Assembly (NCBI RefSeq): GCF_020782875.1
Contig: NZ_JAJGBN010000002.1
Coordinates: 434,001-498,000, forward strand
Reading direction: 5' to 3'
Source of the DNA: Allomuricauda sp. M10
GTDB lineage: Bacteria; Bacteroidota; Bacteroidia; Flavobacteriales; Flavobacteriaceae
DNA length: 64,000 bases
This document shows, in pieces, positions 1 through 9,800 of the stretch. Made by a program: the position numbers and the translations under genes. The stretch's first letter is position 1. Each line of letters begins with the position of its first letter. The notes beneath the pieces were generated by a model, which was not told the DNA's origin, searched no databases, and was given only the letters and a program-made list of their open reading frames with translations.

Positions 1-801
1 ACAGCGTTCATTGATGAAATCAACATCTTCCAAACTTCGAATGATCAGTTGCGGATTTTTACCATCCCTGACCAAAATTCCAGTTATGGAACCATTGCCC
101 TCCGGAAGGATTTCTGCCTGAAAATCTGCATACCCACTATTGAGCAAAACCGTTTGATTTTCCTCGCAATCCTGAAGATGTCGCTCGGTTTCTTCTGCGG
201 CAACAGCAAAGGGTTCTCCTAGTTCTTCATCTACAACTTCCAAACCATCCAGTTGCACCAAAATATTTAGAGGGAGAGTGTCCAAAGCTGAAATTGTGAT
301 CAAAAGAGGTTCTACATTTACCTTACCATCACAGGCTACCAAAACATGCTCAAACACTTTTTGGTTGGGCAATCTGCCGATGGAAAGATTTCCAAACGAA
401 GAAAAAGCACTCCCTAACCTGATATTCCCTTCCTTGTTGACCATATAAAGATCCTTCAACTTAAGCAAAACCTTGCTCCCTTCAGGATATATGAGATGGG
501 ATTGCCGCATATCTACTTCCAATTGCAGACCATAAGTAGGTTTGGATGGTTTGTCTTGAATGAAAAGGGTGCTGAAAAAATTTCCAGCCTTATCCGAAGA
601 TATCACATAGCCCTCCAAAATTAGGCTGTCCTTGATTTGCGATACCTCTTCCGTGGAAAGGGAATCCAATTCCACAAAATTGATGTTGGCCTTCAAGTCG
701 GTATTGCAATTTTCCTTCGGAACGTCAAAATTGGAACTTTCCACACAGGAAAACATCAACAGTAACAATATACCTACTATGGCAAAAACTAAATTTTTCA
801 T
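1..801 (-). CDS. DUF5689-type lipoprotein, C-terminus beyond window
   Basis: I translated this partial gene directly: 267 codons stay open from an ATG at 801 to the window edge. The N-terminus has a short hydrophobic stretch ending in LLMFSC, a lipoprotein signal with Cys near residue 19. The following ~240 residues (KDSLILEGYVISSDKAGNFF, then YGLQLEVDM, then LIYPEGSKVLLKL) look like DUF5689, an OB-fold-like domain of Bacteroidota surface lipoproteins. This assignment is from pattern memory. The ATG lies 11 bp after the TonB receptor's stop, so the two are probably one operon. Inferred role: surface lipoprotein partner of that receptor. Later domains cannot be seen. Confidence 0.72.
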   Translation of the reverse strand, partial: MKNLVFAIVGILLLLMFSCVESSNFDVPKENCNTDLKANINFVELDSLSTEEVSQIKDSLILEGYVISSDKAGNFFSTLFIQDKPSKPTYGLQLEVDMRQSHLIYPEGSKVLLKLKDLYMVNKEGNIRLGSAFSSFGNLSIGRLPNQKVFEHVLVACDGKVNVEPLLITISALDTLPLNILVQLDGLEVVDEELGEPFAVAAEETERHLQDCEENQTVLLNSGYADFQAEILPEGNGSITGILVRDGKNPQLIIRSLEDVDFINERC

Positions 802-812
802 GTTCTCAAGAT

Positions 813-3548
813 TTAAAAGCTTATTGCTAGATTTAAAAAATAGGTGCGTCCGTAGCTGTACCAATATTTTGGTCCAAAAGAGGGAACCCCGCTCAGGTTA
901 TCTTTTTGCCATTGGCCAAAATTGCCATTTCGACTTTGTTCATAACCTCCCGTCCTAAAAACTGAATCGAACAAATTGCTGACGCTGGCAAAAGCACTGA
1001 TGTATTTTTTGCCCCAAAGCCAAGATTTTCCACCCACCAAATTCAACAGATAGATATCCTCCATCTTTTTCTGTTGGAGGAGTTTAGCCACGTTTTCATC
1101 GGTGGCGTCAGGGAATTGCTCCCCTGTTTCTGGATCCAACAAAAAGCTTTGGGTACGGGCAATAGTGGAAAGGCTTATATAATTTTCGGTGAGGTAATTG
1201 GCGGTCGCTCCAAGCCACCAGTATTTGGGTGAGCGGTATTCCACCCCCCCTGCCAAGGCCGTTTGCGGACCTTGCGCCAATCGTAAATCTTTCAATTTGG
1301 CAATTCCCAGATCTACAGTTCCTTCGGTGGCGATAAGGTCTTCTTCGGAACCAGATGTATCAAAATTAATCTGTACCGAAGGGTCGCTCGCATACACATA
1401 ACTCCCCAAATTCCCTGCAAGATTCACCTTCACACTAGATGATGCCTCGTACTGGAATCCAAACTCGATGCCCTTGTGTAGCTTGTCCAATCCTGTGATC
1501 ACCTCTTGTACAAAATCGGAACCCAGCCCAGAATCCACAAATAAGAAATTGATATCCGTCGTATTCATAAACCGAGTATAGAAGGCGGTCACACGACCTG
1601 TGAGGGTAGGTAAGCGAACAAAATATCCAAGATCAACCGTCGTAATGGTTTCCTTCAGTATATCAGGGACCACCTCGTTGTGTTCTCTCGGATTGATGAA
1701 AATGTTCTGGACCACCGGGGGCCGTTCCAATTTGGCGGCACTCGCTGTTAACCAATGTCTGCCAGTCATGAAATAGGAAAATCCACCTTTCAACCCTAGT
1801 CCGGACAAGGCCACTTTTTCACTTGGCCCGAATGAATTTTCCAAATAACGTTCGTTGGTGAAAAGTCCGTTTCGCTGTGCATTGAAACTAGTGAAGGAAG
1901 CCGATGCATAACCGTTCAATTTATTAGCCGAGTAAGCCAACTGACCAAATCCTTCTAATTGTGCAGCATTAAATACATAATTGTAGTTGATGATCTCTCC
2001 TTCAACTTTCTGAAGATTTCCATCCATATCATTCACGGTATTGGAGAAGGTGTCCATATCCTCATAATATTCAGAACCCAACATATCCGTAATCTCGGCG
2101 TAGTTTTCCGATGTTAGTTTTCGGAAATTAACTCCCCCTCCAAACTGAAAACGCTCTCCAAGGCGATATTCAAAACTGGTGGCGGCAGTAATTGTTTTGT
2201 CTTCCACCACATCATCATAAAGGAGGTAGGCTGCATTACCATTGTTGTTGGCGTTTGCTTCATACAATTGGTTCCAAGACCATTGCGGATGTTCCAAAAA
2301 TGCTTCGCGGGCCAAGCTGGCGTTATAAAAATCGGCACCCAACGAACTGTTGATGTGATAACTTGGCAAATAGCGATAATATGTGGGATCTGGATTTGGA
2401 GCATTGTAATACCCCAATCTACTTCTGGAATATTTGCCAGTTTGATAGGACGCACCAACCGTCCAGTTCAGTTTTTCAGTTTCCAGAGTATAGTTCAAAA
2501 GGAAAAGGGGCTCAAAAATATCCCGCTCCCGTGAATTCCTGATTTTACCATCCTGTTTGCCCCAATATGGGTTGTATTGATTTCCCATCAATCCAAAAAC
2601 CTCTTCCGTCAACGCTGCGGAACGGCCTCTTCGGTTTCGGGCCAAAATTGCAGAGAAGGAGATACTGTTCTGTGGATTTGGCTGAAATTCCATAGCACCA
2701 AAAAAGGAATAGGCATCATATAAAGTGCCCTCGACATAGCCTTCTTTGGCCCATCTTCGTGAACCGGAAACCGTATAGGCCAAACCATTGTTTTGCAACC
2801 CCGAGTTGTAGGTGGCCATACCCCTTCCCCTGTAAGTTCGGTTAGACATGGAAGAAGAAACACGCAATCCTGGCCGCATTCCAGATGGTCGGGTATCGAT
2901 ATTGGTGTTCCCCAAAATACCACCAAAGGTGTATGGATTTTTTTCAAGCGCATTGGTGTATTCCTGATTGCGAATCACATCATTGAGACCGCCCCAGTTG
3001 TTCCATTGGGGTCGACCATCAATAAACTTGTTCATGGGAATGCCATTGATCAACACCACCCCATTTTGCGAGTCGTACCCCCGGACTTTGAAAAACGCCT
3101 GACCAAAATCGAAGGCGGCCCGGTTCAAAAAAATGTCCCGTGTGGACTGCAACAGTCCTGACACTCCAGAAATGGAAGTATCCTCATCTGAAAGTTCAAC
3201 ATCGGTAAGAGTGATAAGGTTGTCCGTTTTTTCCAAAACAATGTCCCTATCCAAGTAGACGGAACCTAAATCAATCGGATTCCCATCCAGAAATAAGGAA
3301 TACTTTTTTGGAACAAAATCCTGGGCAGTAAACACCAAGACCTGTTCCCCAGAAACCAAGGTTTTCATCTCAAATTTTCCTTCGGAATTGGTTGTAAATG
3401 TTTTTGAAGTGCCTTCAAAGGCCAAGGAAATGTTGGGAATAGGCACATTGATACCCCGTTCCAGAACATTCCCCTTGATCACTGTTCCCTGTTGGCCAAA
3501 CAACGTATTGGCACCACAGAGTACAGCCAAGAGCATAGCTGTTCTCAT
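813..3548 (-). CDS. TonB-dependent receptor with carboxypeptidase-regulatory domain
   Basis: A 911-residue outer-membrane receptor. A signal peptide (to about LFGQQ) precedes a carboxypeptidase-regulatory-like beta-sandwich (GTVIKGNVLERG to about residue 95). A plug follows, with FKVRGYDSQNGVVLINGIPMN near residue 155, then a beta-barrel ending in a terminal Phe (LNLAISF). No clear siderophore, heme or SusC signature was recognised, so the substrate is unknown. The DUF5689 lipoprotein follows after 11 bp and a secreted EEP nuclease/phosphatase is divergent 99 bp upstream. I recall this trio recurring in flavobacteria. A role in taking up products of nucleic-acid or phosphodiester cleavage is inference. 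Start is ATG. Confidence 0.88.
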   Translation of the reverse strand: MRTAMLLAVLCGANTLFGQQGTVIKGNVLERGINVPIPNISLAFEGTSKTFTTNSEGKFEMKTLVSGEQVLVFTAQDFVPKKYSLFLDGNPIDLGSVYLDRDIVLEKTDNLITLTDVELSDEDTSISGVSGLLQSTRDIFLNRAAFDFGQAFFKVRGYDSQNGVVLINGIPMNKFIDGRPQWNNWGGLNDVIRNQEYTNALEKNPYTFGGILGNTNIDTRPSGMRPGLRVSSSMSNRTYRGRGMATYNSGLQNNGLAYTVSGSRRWAKEGYVEGTLYDAYSFFGAMEFQPNPQNSISFSAILARNRRGRSAALTEEVFGLMGNQYNPYWGKQDGKIRNSRERDIFEPLFLLNYTLETEKLNWTVGASYQTGKYSRSRLGYYNAPNPDPTYYRYLPSYHINSSLGADFYNASLAREAFLEHPQWSWNQLYEANANNNGNAAYLLYDDVVEDKTITAATSFEYRLGERFQFGGGVNFRKLTSENYAEITDMLGSEYYEDMDTFSNTVNDMDGNLQKVEGEIINYNYVFNAAQLEGFGQLAYSANKLNGYASASFTSFNAQRNGLFTNERYLENSFGPSEKVALSGLGLKGGFSYFMTGRHWLTASAAKLERPPVVQNIFINPREHNEVVPDILKETITTVDLGYFVRLPTLTGRVTAFYTRFMNTTDINFLFVDSGLGSDFVQEVITGLDKLHKGIEFGFQYEASSSVKVNLAGNLGSYVYASDPSVQINFDTSGSEEDLIATEGTVDLGIAKLKDLRLAQGPQTALAGGVEYRSPKYWWLGATANYLTENYISLSTIARTQSFLLDPETGEQFPDATDENVAKLLQQKKMEDIYLLNLVGGKSWLWGKKYISAFASVSNLFDSVFRTGGYEQSRNGNFGQWQKDNLSGVPSFGPKYWYSYGRTYFLNLAISF

Positions 3549-3621
3549 AAATTAAGTAGGTTAATTAAATAAAAAGGGGTTGTAATTGCTGTACAAACTG
3601 CGAAAAGCGAACAATCTTACT

Positions 3622-3629
3622 TATTTTTG
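3622..3629 (+). promoter_or_regulatory. candidate -7 box for the EEP gene
   Basis: TATTTTTG matches the Bacteroidota -7 consensus TAnnTTTG and ends 18 bp before the ATG of the EEP gene. No TTG at the expected -33 distance is visible, so this is weak support. Confidence 0.3.
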
Positions 3630-3647
3630 TAGGAAATTCAAAATAGA

Positions 3648-4685
3648 ATGCGATTATTAATATGCCTACTTGTATTAATATCGACCTCACTACATGGACA
3701 AGAGTCCAAAACGTTTACCCTAAGAACCATTGCGTTCTACAATTGTGAAAATCTGTTCGACACGGAGAACGATTCGCTCACCTTTGATGACGACCGCACT
3801 CCGGATGGTAGTTACCACTGGACCCAGGAACGGTATCTAAAAAAGGTGGAAAACCTCTCGAAGGTGCTGGCACAAATCGGTGAAGATACTTCCAAAACCT
3901 CACCGGACGTTATCGGATTGTGTGAAGTGGAGAACCGAAAAGTGGTGGAAGACTTGGTGCATCATCCCAATTTGTTGGATAAGGGGTATGAAATCATCCA
4001 TTTTGATTCGCCGGACGAGCGGGGCATTGATGTGTCACTGTTGTACAAAACCTCCTCGTTTTTGCCCACTTCCTTTAAAAGCCATCGGCTCCTACTTTTT
4101 GATGATATGGGGGAAAGGGAATATACACGAGACCAGTTGGTGGTGGGTGGCATCATGGATGATGAAGAACTCTATTTTATTGTAAACCATTGGCCATCCC
4201 GAAGAGGTGGTCCTGCTAAAAGTCAGCCCTTCCGGGTACGGGCCGCTTTGTTGAACAAACGCATCATCGACTCGGTCCGAACATTGAATCCGGATGCCAA
4301 AATTATTGCCATGGGAGACCTGAACGACGACCCCATTGATGACAGTCTTAAAAAAGTTTTGAAAACCAAGGCAAAAGCGAGTCAGCTAGATAGTATAAGT
4401 CTGTTCAATCCGATGGAAAGTTTATTCCGAAAAGGCATCGGCTCCTTAGCCTATGGCGACAAATGGAACCTTTTTGACCAAATTTTTATGACCCCGAACT
4501 TGGTGACCGAAAATAGGGAAGGATTATCTTTTTGGAAAGCAGGGATTTTTTCCGCTCCTTTCCTTAAAACAGAAAAGGGGAGGTATAAAGGTTATCCTTT
4601 GCGAACGTATTCGGGTGGTACGTATACCGCAGGGTATAGCGACCACTTTCCTGCTTATGTGTTTTTGATCAAGGAGATTGAATGA
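3648..4685 (+). CDS. secreted endonuclease/exonuclease/phosphatase family protein
   Basis: A 345-residue protein with a signal peptide ending near HGQES and an EEP (DNase I/exonuclease III-like) fold. Metal and catalytic motifs are present in order: FYNCENLFD (residues 30-38), CEVENR with Glu93, NHWPSR with His181, MGDLNDDP with Asp224 and Asn226, and the C-terminal SDHFP with Asp332-His333. The set is complete, so a phosphodiesterase or nuclease activity outside the cytoplasm is likely. It lies divergent from the TonB/DUF5689 pair. The exact substrate (DNA, RNA, phospholipid headgroup) cannot be read from the sequence. Confidence 0.85.
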   Translation: MRLLICLLVLISTSLHGQESKTFTLRTIAFYNCENLFDTENDSLTFDDDRTPDGSYHWTQERYLKKVENLSKVLAQIGEDTSKTSPDVIGLCEVENRKVVEDLVHHPNLLDKGYEIIHFDSPDERGIDVSLLYKTSSFLPTSFKSHRLLLFDDMGEREYTRDQLVVGGIMDDEELYFIVNHWPSRRGGPAKSQPFRVRAALLNKRIIDSVRTLNPDAKIIAMGDLNDDPIDDSLKKVLKTKAKASQLDSISLFNPMESLFRKGIGSLAYGDKWNLFDQIFMTPNLVTENREGLSFWKAGIFSAPFLKTEKGRYKGYPLRTYSGGTYTAGYSDHFPAYVFLIKEIE

Positions 4686-4704
4686 GATTCGGAATGTAGA
4701 AATT

Positions 4705-4764
4705 GTCGCATCGAGCGGAGTCGAGATGTTTTGTCTACCTTTCGACTGCGCTCAAGATGACAAA
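4705..4764. repeat. imperfect inverted intergenic repeat (REP-like)
   Basis: Between two converging genes lie two arms, about GTCGCATCGAGCGGAGTCGAG and the near-complement TTCGACTGCGCTCAAGATGAC, separated by about 15 bases. They can fold into a hairpin with a few mismatches. Sequences of this kind (CGAGCGnAGTCGAGATG paired with CGACTGCGCTC) occur in many copies in flavobacterial intergenic regions, as far as I recall. Only one copy is in this window. Confidence 0.6.
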
Positions 4765-4780
4765 GGGATTACCCAAAGGT

Positions 4781-5218
4781 CTATCCCAACCACTGTCCCC
4801 AAGGAATACGGCTCAAGATCAACAAAAGGCCCAATCCGTAAAAAATGGAAATGGTCTTGAACTTTTTGTCGCTCTCCATAAACTTTTTATGTCTGGACCA
4901 ACCAATGGTAATCAAGGCCAAAGCGATGATATTGATAAAAGGGTGTTCTACGGCCAAAAGTCGGGCAGGGGCATTTAAACCACTCATTCCCAATGCCTGG
5001 ATGGCCTTTAGACCATTGGCAGAGACAAGATAGAGCACCAAACCTATCAACAACTGAATATGGCTCAATATCAACGCAAAAAGGCTGATGCGAAGATCTT
5101 TGTGCATGGTGAAGTCTTTTTTGCCCATCCAGCCCAAAAAAGCATTGATTACGGCAATTACCAAAACAGCCAAAACAATATAGGCCAAATAAGAGTGTAG
5201 GTTCCTGATGATTTCCAT
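4781..5218 (-). CDS. four-TM membrane protein with conserved histidines
   Basis: A 145-residue integral membrane protein. Four hydrophobic segments are visible (about residues 10-30, 43-66, 92-108 and 122-140). Histidines sit at the start (NLHSYLAY), in the second helix (LILSHIQLLIG) and in the third (VEHPFINII). This resembles small flavobacterial heme-binding or cytochrome b561-like membrane proteins, but no family can be named with confidence. It runs convergent to the EEP gene. The ATG start at 5218 is the only sensible one. Confidence 0.65.
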   Translation of the reverse strand: MEIIRNLHSYLAYIVLAVLVIAVINAFLGWMGKKDFTMHKDLRISLFALILSHIQLLIGLVLYLVSANGLKAIQALGMSGLNAPARLLAVEHPFINIIALALITIGWSRHKKFMESDKKFKTISIFYGLGLLLILSRIPWGQWLG

Positions 5219-5260
5219 GTGGTATAGTTTGTGGTTTTAAAAGTACGGATTTTAAGCAAT

Positions 5261-5288
5261 AAAAAACCCTGCCGATCGGCAGGGTTTT
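5261..5288 (-). terminator. rho-independent terminator of the 5310 TonB gene
   Basis: A perfect palindrome, CCCTGCC-GATC-GGCAGGG, is flanked by A and T runs. On the minus strand it is followed by TTTTTT and lies 22 bp after the receptor's stop codon. Confidence 0.85.
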
Positions 5289-5309
5289 CATTATTTGTTC
5301 AAGTTCGGA

Positions 5310-7991
5310 TTAGAAATCGTAACGCAAGGTAACGTTCCAAGTTCTGCCCAATCCAAAATATCCTTGGTTGGAAACATTGATTCCCTTGTAAGTCTCATCA
5401 CCAGCCTCAACAAAGTTTGCAGTGGTAAGCTCAGAGATATAGATATGGTTCAGAACGTTGTTCATGTTTGCTCTGATCTTCAATTGTTTTGATTTATCGA
5501 TACCCAATGGCACAGTAAAAGTTGCTCCAGCATCCAATAAAGAGAAAGAAGGTAATTCCAAGTTCTCTTTTATTGCTCCCACATCTGAATATAAATCGGT
5601 GTAGTATCTCCAATCTGAATCTACAGAGAAATTCTTATTGATTCTATAGGCAATACCCAACCCACCAGAAGTCTGAGCAGCTCCACCAACCTTTCCACCA
5701 TCATAATCGATAGTTTCAGTGCTAATCACGTTTCTGTTCTCATCGGTAATTTGAGTTACAGCGTTCCCTTTATAAACCCAGTCTCCAACAGAAGCAAAAC
5801 CATTGATGGACAATCCACTAACAGGTCTAAATTTGAAATCCAACTCAACACCTTGGTGCAATTGCTCGGTACCGAAGTTAGAGGTGTATGTAATCACATC
5901 GCTCTGAACAGTGGAACTTGAGGCTACCCTGTCTTTCCATGAGGTTCTGTACAAGTTCACATTTGCAGAGAACATAGCACTTGAGAATCCATAACCTGCT
6001 TCCAAACCAAAAATTTTCTCGTTTTCAGTCAATGGGTTCACTTGGTTAGTGAAGTTCAAGTAAATATTATCGTGGTATGGTTGACGGTTATAATAACCTA
6101 CGTTTCCATAAAAACTATGCTGCGAAGTTGGGTTATAGCTGAAACCACCTTTTGCGTTGTATCCAAAATTGTTTACTTTTTCAGAATCAACACCAGGTTC
6201 AATACCTGCTGGCAATGGCTCCCCTGTCCATTGAGGAGAGGTTCCATCAATCAGAGATTGATCAGCATATTGGTAATGATCGAATCTTTGGTGATACTGA
6301 TTTGACACAGATCCTTGGAAGAACGTAGAGAATGTATCGGTAGAATACTCCAATTGGGTGAACAAACCACCATAAGAAATACGCTCGTCATTGCTATATC
6401 CAATTTTTTGATCTTCAGGATAAGAGTTGAATGCGGCTTCCCAAGCAGATGGCTTAAAAGTTTCAGTAGCCGTTACAAACTTATAGGTACCAAATGTTCC
6501 ATAGGTTTGATGGTTATCGTTCTGATCTCTTAGACGAATATTATCTGTCCAAGAATTCAAACCGTGGAAATCAGAAACTACCCTAAAGTGTTTACCATAA
6601 TAGGTTCTTAAATCGAAACCAACATTCCAAGTCAAATTATCTCCAAGTTGTTTCTCAAGGTTAGAAATCAACCCGTACCAGTTATGAAGGTTCATGGATG
6701 AACGGGTAATGTAAGAAGGCTCAGAACCAAAGTTTACGGCATCACCATCTGTAACAGCGGCATTCTGGGCATAAATGGCATCATAATCAATACGTCCTTC
6801 AGCCGTTCTGATTCGGTTACCCAAGTTACCGGTTCCACCACCATTACCCCAAGAGGCATAAAGTACTGTGGATAAATTTGTGGTTTCGTTAACTTTCCAG
6901 TCCCAGTTCAAGTTGGCAACTGGCTTGTGATAAAAGTTCCTTCTTTCTGTCATGTATTGACCTTCGTAGGTACCCCAGTTATTGTTGTACCTTCTTCCAT
7001 ATTCCAAATATGAAGAAATGGATTTGGTGAAGTTTTGATCGTGGAACTGTGGTGCACCAGTAATCAAAAAGTTGAATCCATGGTTGTCATTTGGTCTGTA
7101 ACCAACAGAGATAAAGTAAGTTTGTCCTTCACCGAAGTTACCTTCATTGTAACCATCACCTTGCCAGTGGGAAAGCATAACGCTCATACCCCATCCCTTG
7201 TCAGAGATACCAGTGTTGTAACCAGCAGATGTTTTGATGTAATTGTTGTTGGCCACAGTAGCATATCCGAATCCTCCTTCGTTCATTTCAGTGGCTTTGG
7301 TAACAAAGTTTACGGTACCACCCACAGAAGAGATGGCCAATTTGGAAGAACCAAGACCCCTTTGGATCTGGATACCAGATGCAATGTCATTGATTCCCGA
7401 CCAGTTGGACCAGTACATTAAACCGTCTTCCATTCCGTTGATGGGCTGACCGTTCAATAGGAAAGCAGTGTTATCCTGCTCAAAACCCCTAACCCTCATA
7501 TTGGTATCACCAAAACCACCTGCTTGTCCAGAAACATAAACAGAAGGTGTATTTACCAAGGTCATGGTAACGTCTTGGGTACCTATTTTTTCCTGAATGA
7601 TTTTAACAGGAACCGAAGATACGGCTATCGGGGTCTTTCTGTCTGTAGCAAGGTCAATAATCCCTGTACCTACTACTACAACCTCACCCAATTCTTCCGC
7701 ATCGGGCATTAAAGAAATGCTTCCCAAGTTCCCGGTAGTAGTGAACGGAATGCTTTTGGATATAAACCCAATGTAAGAAATAATCAAAGTTCCTGAACTT
7801 TGGCTAACTTCCAAAGTGAAATTCCCATCAAAATCAGTTGATGTACCTGTACTGGTTCCCTTAACCATTACAGTTGCTCCTGGTAGTGGGCCGCCTAGTT
7901 CCCCGTCCACGACCGTACCAGAAATGGTCCCTTGTGAAAATGCCATTACGGACATAAAAAGAGCCGCAAAAGCCAAGTAAATTCTTTTCAT
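5310..7991 (-). CDS. TonB-dependent receptor with carboxypeptidase-regulatory domain
   Basis: An 893-residue outer-membrane receptor. A signal peptide ends near MAFSQG, and the CarboxypepD_reg-like domain (GTISGTVVDGELGGPLPGATVMVKGT) spans about residues 21-100. It is followed by EELGEVVVVGTG, a TonB-box-like stretch. The plug carries MRVRGFEQDNTAFLLNGQPIN (about residues 165-185), and the barrel ends in LRYDF. It is monocistronic, between a strong terminator and its own promoter. No SusD-like partner is adjacent, so it is not an obvious polysaccharide locus. The substrate is unknown. Confidence 0.9.
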   Translation of the reverse strand: MKRIYLAFAALFMSVMAFSQGTISGTVVDGELGGPLPGATVMVKGTSTGTSTDFDGNFTLEVSQSSGTLIISYIGFISKSIPFTTTGNLGSISLMPDAEELGEVVVVGTGIIDLATDRKTPIAVSSVPVKIIQEKIGTQDVTMTLVNTPSVYVSGQAGGFGDTNMRVRGFEQDNTAFLLNGQPINGMEDGLMYWSNWSGINDIASGIQIQRGLGSSKLAISSVGGTVNFVTKATEMNEGGFGYATVANNNYIKTSAGYNTGISDKGWGMSVMLSHWQGDGYNEGNFGEGQTYFISVGYRPNDNHGFNFLITGAPQFHDQNFTKSISSYLEYGRRYNNNWGTYEGQYMTERRNFYHKPVANLNWDWKVNETTNLSTVLYASWGNGGGTGNLGNRIRTAEGRIDYDAIYAQNAAVTDGDAVNFGSEPSYITRSSMNLHNWYGLISNLEKQLGDNLTWNVGFDLRTYYGKHFRVVSDFHGLNSWTDNIRLRDQNDNHQTYGTFGTYKFVTATETFKPSAWEAAFNSYPEDQKIGYSNDERISYGGLFTQLEYSTDTFSTFFQGSVSNQYHQRFDHYQYADQSLIDGTSPQWTGEPLPAGIEPGVDSEKVNNFGYNAKGGFSYNPTSQHSFYGNVGYYNRQPYHDNIYLNFTNQVNPLTENEKIFGLEAGYGFSSAMFSANVNLYRTSWKDRVASSSTVQSDVITYTSNFGTEQLHQGVELDFKFRPVSGLSINGFASVGDWVYKGNAVTQITDENRNVISTETIDYDGGKVGGAAQTSGGLGIAYRINKNFSVDSDWRYYTDLYSDVGAIKENLELPSFSLLDAGATFTVPLGIDKSKQLKIRANMNNVLNHIYISELTTANFVEAGDETYKGINVSNQGYFGLGRTWNVTLRYDF

Positions 7992-8060
7992 TTAATTCAG
8001 TGTTTAAGTGTTTAATTAGCGCTGCAAATGTGATCCATTTTTGACACACTGCGATTAAGC

Positions 8061-8093
8061 CAAAGTTAAATAAGGCTAAGATACTTAACACAA
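8061..8093 (-). promoter_or_regulatory. Bacteroidota-type promoter of the 5310 TonB gene
   Basis: On the minus strand TAACTTTG (8068-8061) matches TAnnTTTG exactly. A TTG (8093-8091) lies 22 bp upstream, close to the usual 19-21 spacing of the -33 box. The expected leader is about 60-65 nt. Confidence 0.5.
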
Positions 8094-8162
8094 AATTAAC
8101 AAACAATGTTACCTGACAAACAATTGTTTAGGGTTTTTGAGTATTAATAAAAACCCATCAAA

Positions 8163-9800
8163 TTACTTTTTAAAATTTTGCAATAGATGCAACGTTGAAG
8201 TGTCGTGTTTGCCGATTTCTGAATTTTCGATATCAGCAAGAATATTTTTTGCCAATTGCTTCCCTAATTCTACACCCCATTGGTCATAGCTGAAAATGTT
8301 CCAAACAATGCCCTGAACAAAAATCTTATGCTCGTAAAGGGCAATCAAAGCACCCAAACTCTTTGGGGTCAGTTTTTGGATCAATAAAGTGTTGGTGGGT
8401 TTATTTCCCTCAAACACCTTAAATGGAAGCAAGGTTTCTATTTCGGAGGCTGAAAGTTTTTGTCCTTCCAATTCTAGTTTGACTTCCTCTGGAGTTTTTC
8501 CGTTCATCAATGCCTCGGTCTGGGCAAAGAAATTGGCCATTAATTTATTGTGATGGTCCACATCTCCATGAAGGGATTCCTTGTAACCGATAAAGTCGGT
8601 CGGGATGAGTTTGGTTCCTTGATGGATCAACTGAAAGAAAGCATGTTGGGAATTGGTTCCGGGTTCACCCCAAATGATGGTCCCGGTTTGATGGCCCACA
8701 CGGTTACCTGCCCTGTCCACGCTTTTACCATTACTTTCCATGATACCCTGCTGCAAATAGGCAGAGAAACGGCTCAGATATTGGGTGTAGGGAATAATGG
8801 CCTCCGTTTCGGCACCATAAAAATTGTTGTACCACACACTGATCAAGGCCAGGATTACCGGAATGTTCTTATCAAACGGAGTTTCCTTGAAATGCATGTC
8901 CATTTCATGGGCACCTTCCAACAATTCCTCAAAATGTTGATGGCCAACGGCTATGGCTATGGTCAAGCCGACTGCACTCCAAAGTGAAAAACGACCGCCC
9001 ACCCAATCCCACATGGGGAATACATTTTCATCGGCAATGCCAAATTCACTAATCTTTTCAAGGTTGGTGGAAACCGCTGCAAAATGATGGGCAATATCTT
9101 TTTCAGAAGCAGACTTTAAAAACCATTTTTTAATGGTTAGCGCGTTGCTCAAGGTTTCTTGGGTAGTGAAGGTTTTGGAAACAATTACAAAAAGTGTGGT
9201 TTCCGGATTGAGTTCCTTCAATACTTCATACACATGATCCCCATCCACGTTGCTTACAAAATGGGTCTTCAAGTGATTTTTGTAAAACTTCAAGGCCTCT
9301 ACGACCATAACGGGGCCCAAATCTGACCCACCTATTCCAATGTTCACTACATCGGTAAAGGGTTTCCCTGTGTATCCTTTCTTTTCACCAGAAATGATGG
9401 CCTGCGAAAAAGTTTTGATCTTTTCCCTTACGGCATATACTTCGTCCACAATATTTTCCCCATCCACAAAGATTTTTTCATCCTTGGTAGCCCGCAAAGC
9501 GGTATGCAAAACGGCCCTGCCTTCGGTCTGGTTGATCGGTTCCCCTTCAAAATAGCTTTTAATGGAACTTTTTAGTCCAACTTCTTCTGCCAGTTCCAGC
9601 AAAAGGGAAAGGGTCTTGTCGGTTATTCTATTCTTTGAATAGTCCACCAAAAAATCCTTCCAAACCAATGAAAACTTCTCACCACGGTTTGCATCGGTTT
9701 CGAAAAGCTCCCTTAAATGTTTGTCCTTTGTTTCTTGATAATGCGCCTGAAGTTTTTTCCAAGCATTTGTGGTGGTAGGGTTGATTGTGGGTAGTGCCAT
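8163..9800 (-). CDS. pgi: glucose-6-phosphate isomerase
   Basis: A 545-residue phosphoglucose isomerase, interconverting glucose-6-phosphate and fructose-6-phosphate in the cytoplasm. Visible signatures are [15 protein letters not shown], the [14 protein letters not shown] phosphosugar box, [10 protein letters not shown] with the catalytic Glu, and [13 protein letters not shown] with the C-terminal Lys. The length fits the family. An in-frame upstream extension exists, but the ATG at 9800 overlaps the peptidase stop as TAATG, which supports this start and translational coupling. It is the last gene of a four-gene minus-strand run. Confidence 0.97.
   Translation of the reverse strand: MALPTINPTTTNAWKKLQAHYQETKDKHLRELFETDANRGEKFSLVWKDFLVDYSKNRITDKTLSLLLELAEEVGLKSSIKSYFEGEPINQTEGRAVLHTALRATKDEKIFVDGENIVDEVYAVREKIKTFSQAIISGEKKGYTGKPFTDVVNIGIGGSDLGPVMVVEALKFYKNHLKTHFVSNVDGDHVYEVLKELNPETTLFVIVSKTFTTQETLSNALTIKKWFLKSASEKDIAHHFAAVSTNLEKISEFGIADENVFPMWDWVGGRFSLWSAVGLTIAIAVGHQHFEELLEGAHEMDMHFKETPFDKNIPVILALISVWYNNFYGAETEAIIPYTQYLSRFSAYLQQGIMESNGKSVDRAGNRVGHQTGTIIWGEPGTNSQHAFFQLIHQGTKLIPTDFIGYKESLHGDVDHHNKLMANFFAQTEALMNGKTPEEVKLELEGQKLSASEIETLLPFKVFEGNKPTNTLLIQKLTPKSLGALIALYEHKIFVQGIVWNIFSYDQWGVELGKQLAKNILADIENSEIGKHDTSTLHLLQNFKK

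Noticed and set aside
632-958. 108-codon plus-strand ORF at the left end
   Set aside because: It overlaps the start of the DUF5689 lipoprotein and the end of the TonB receptor on the other strand, both well supported.
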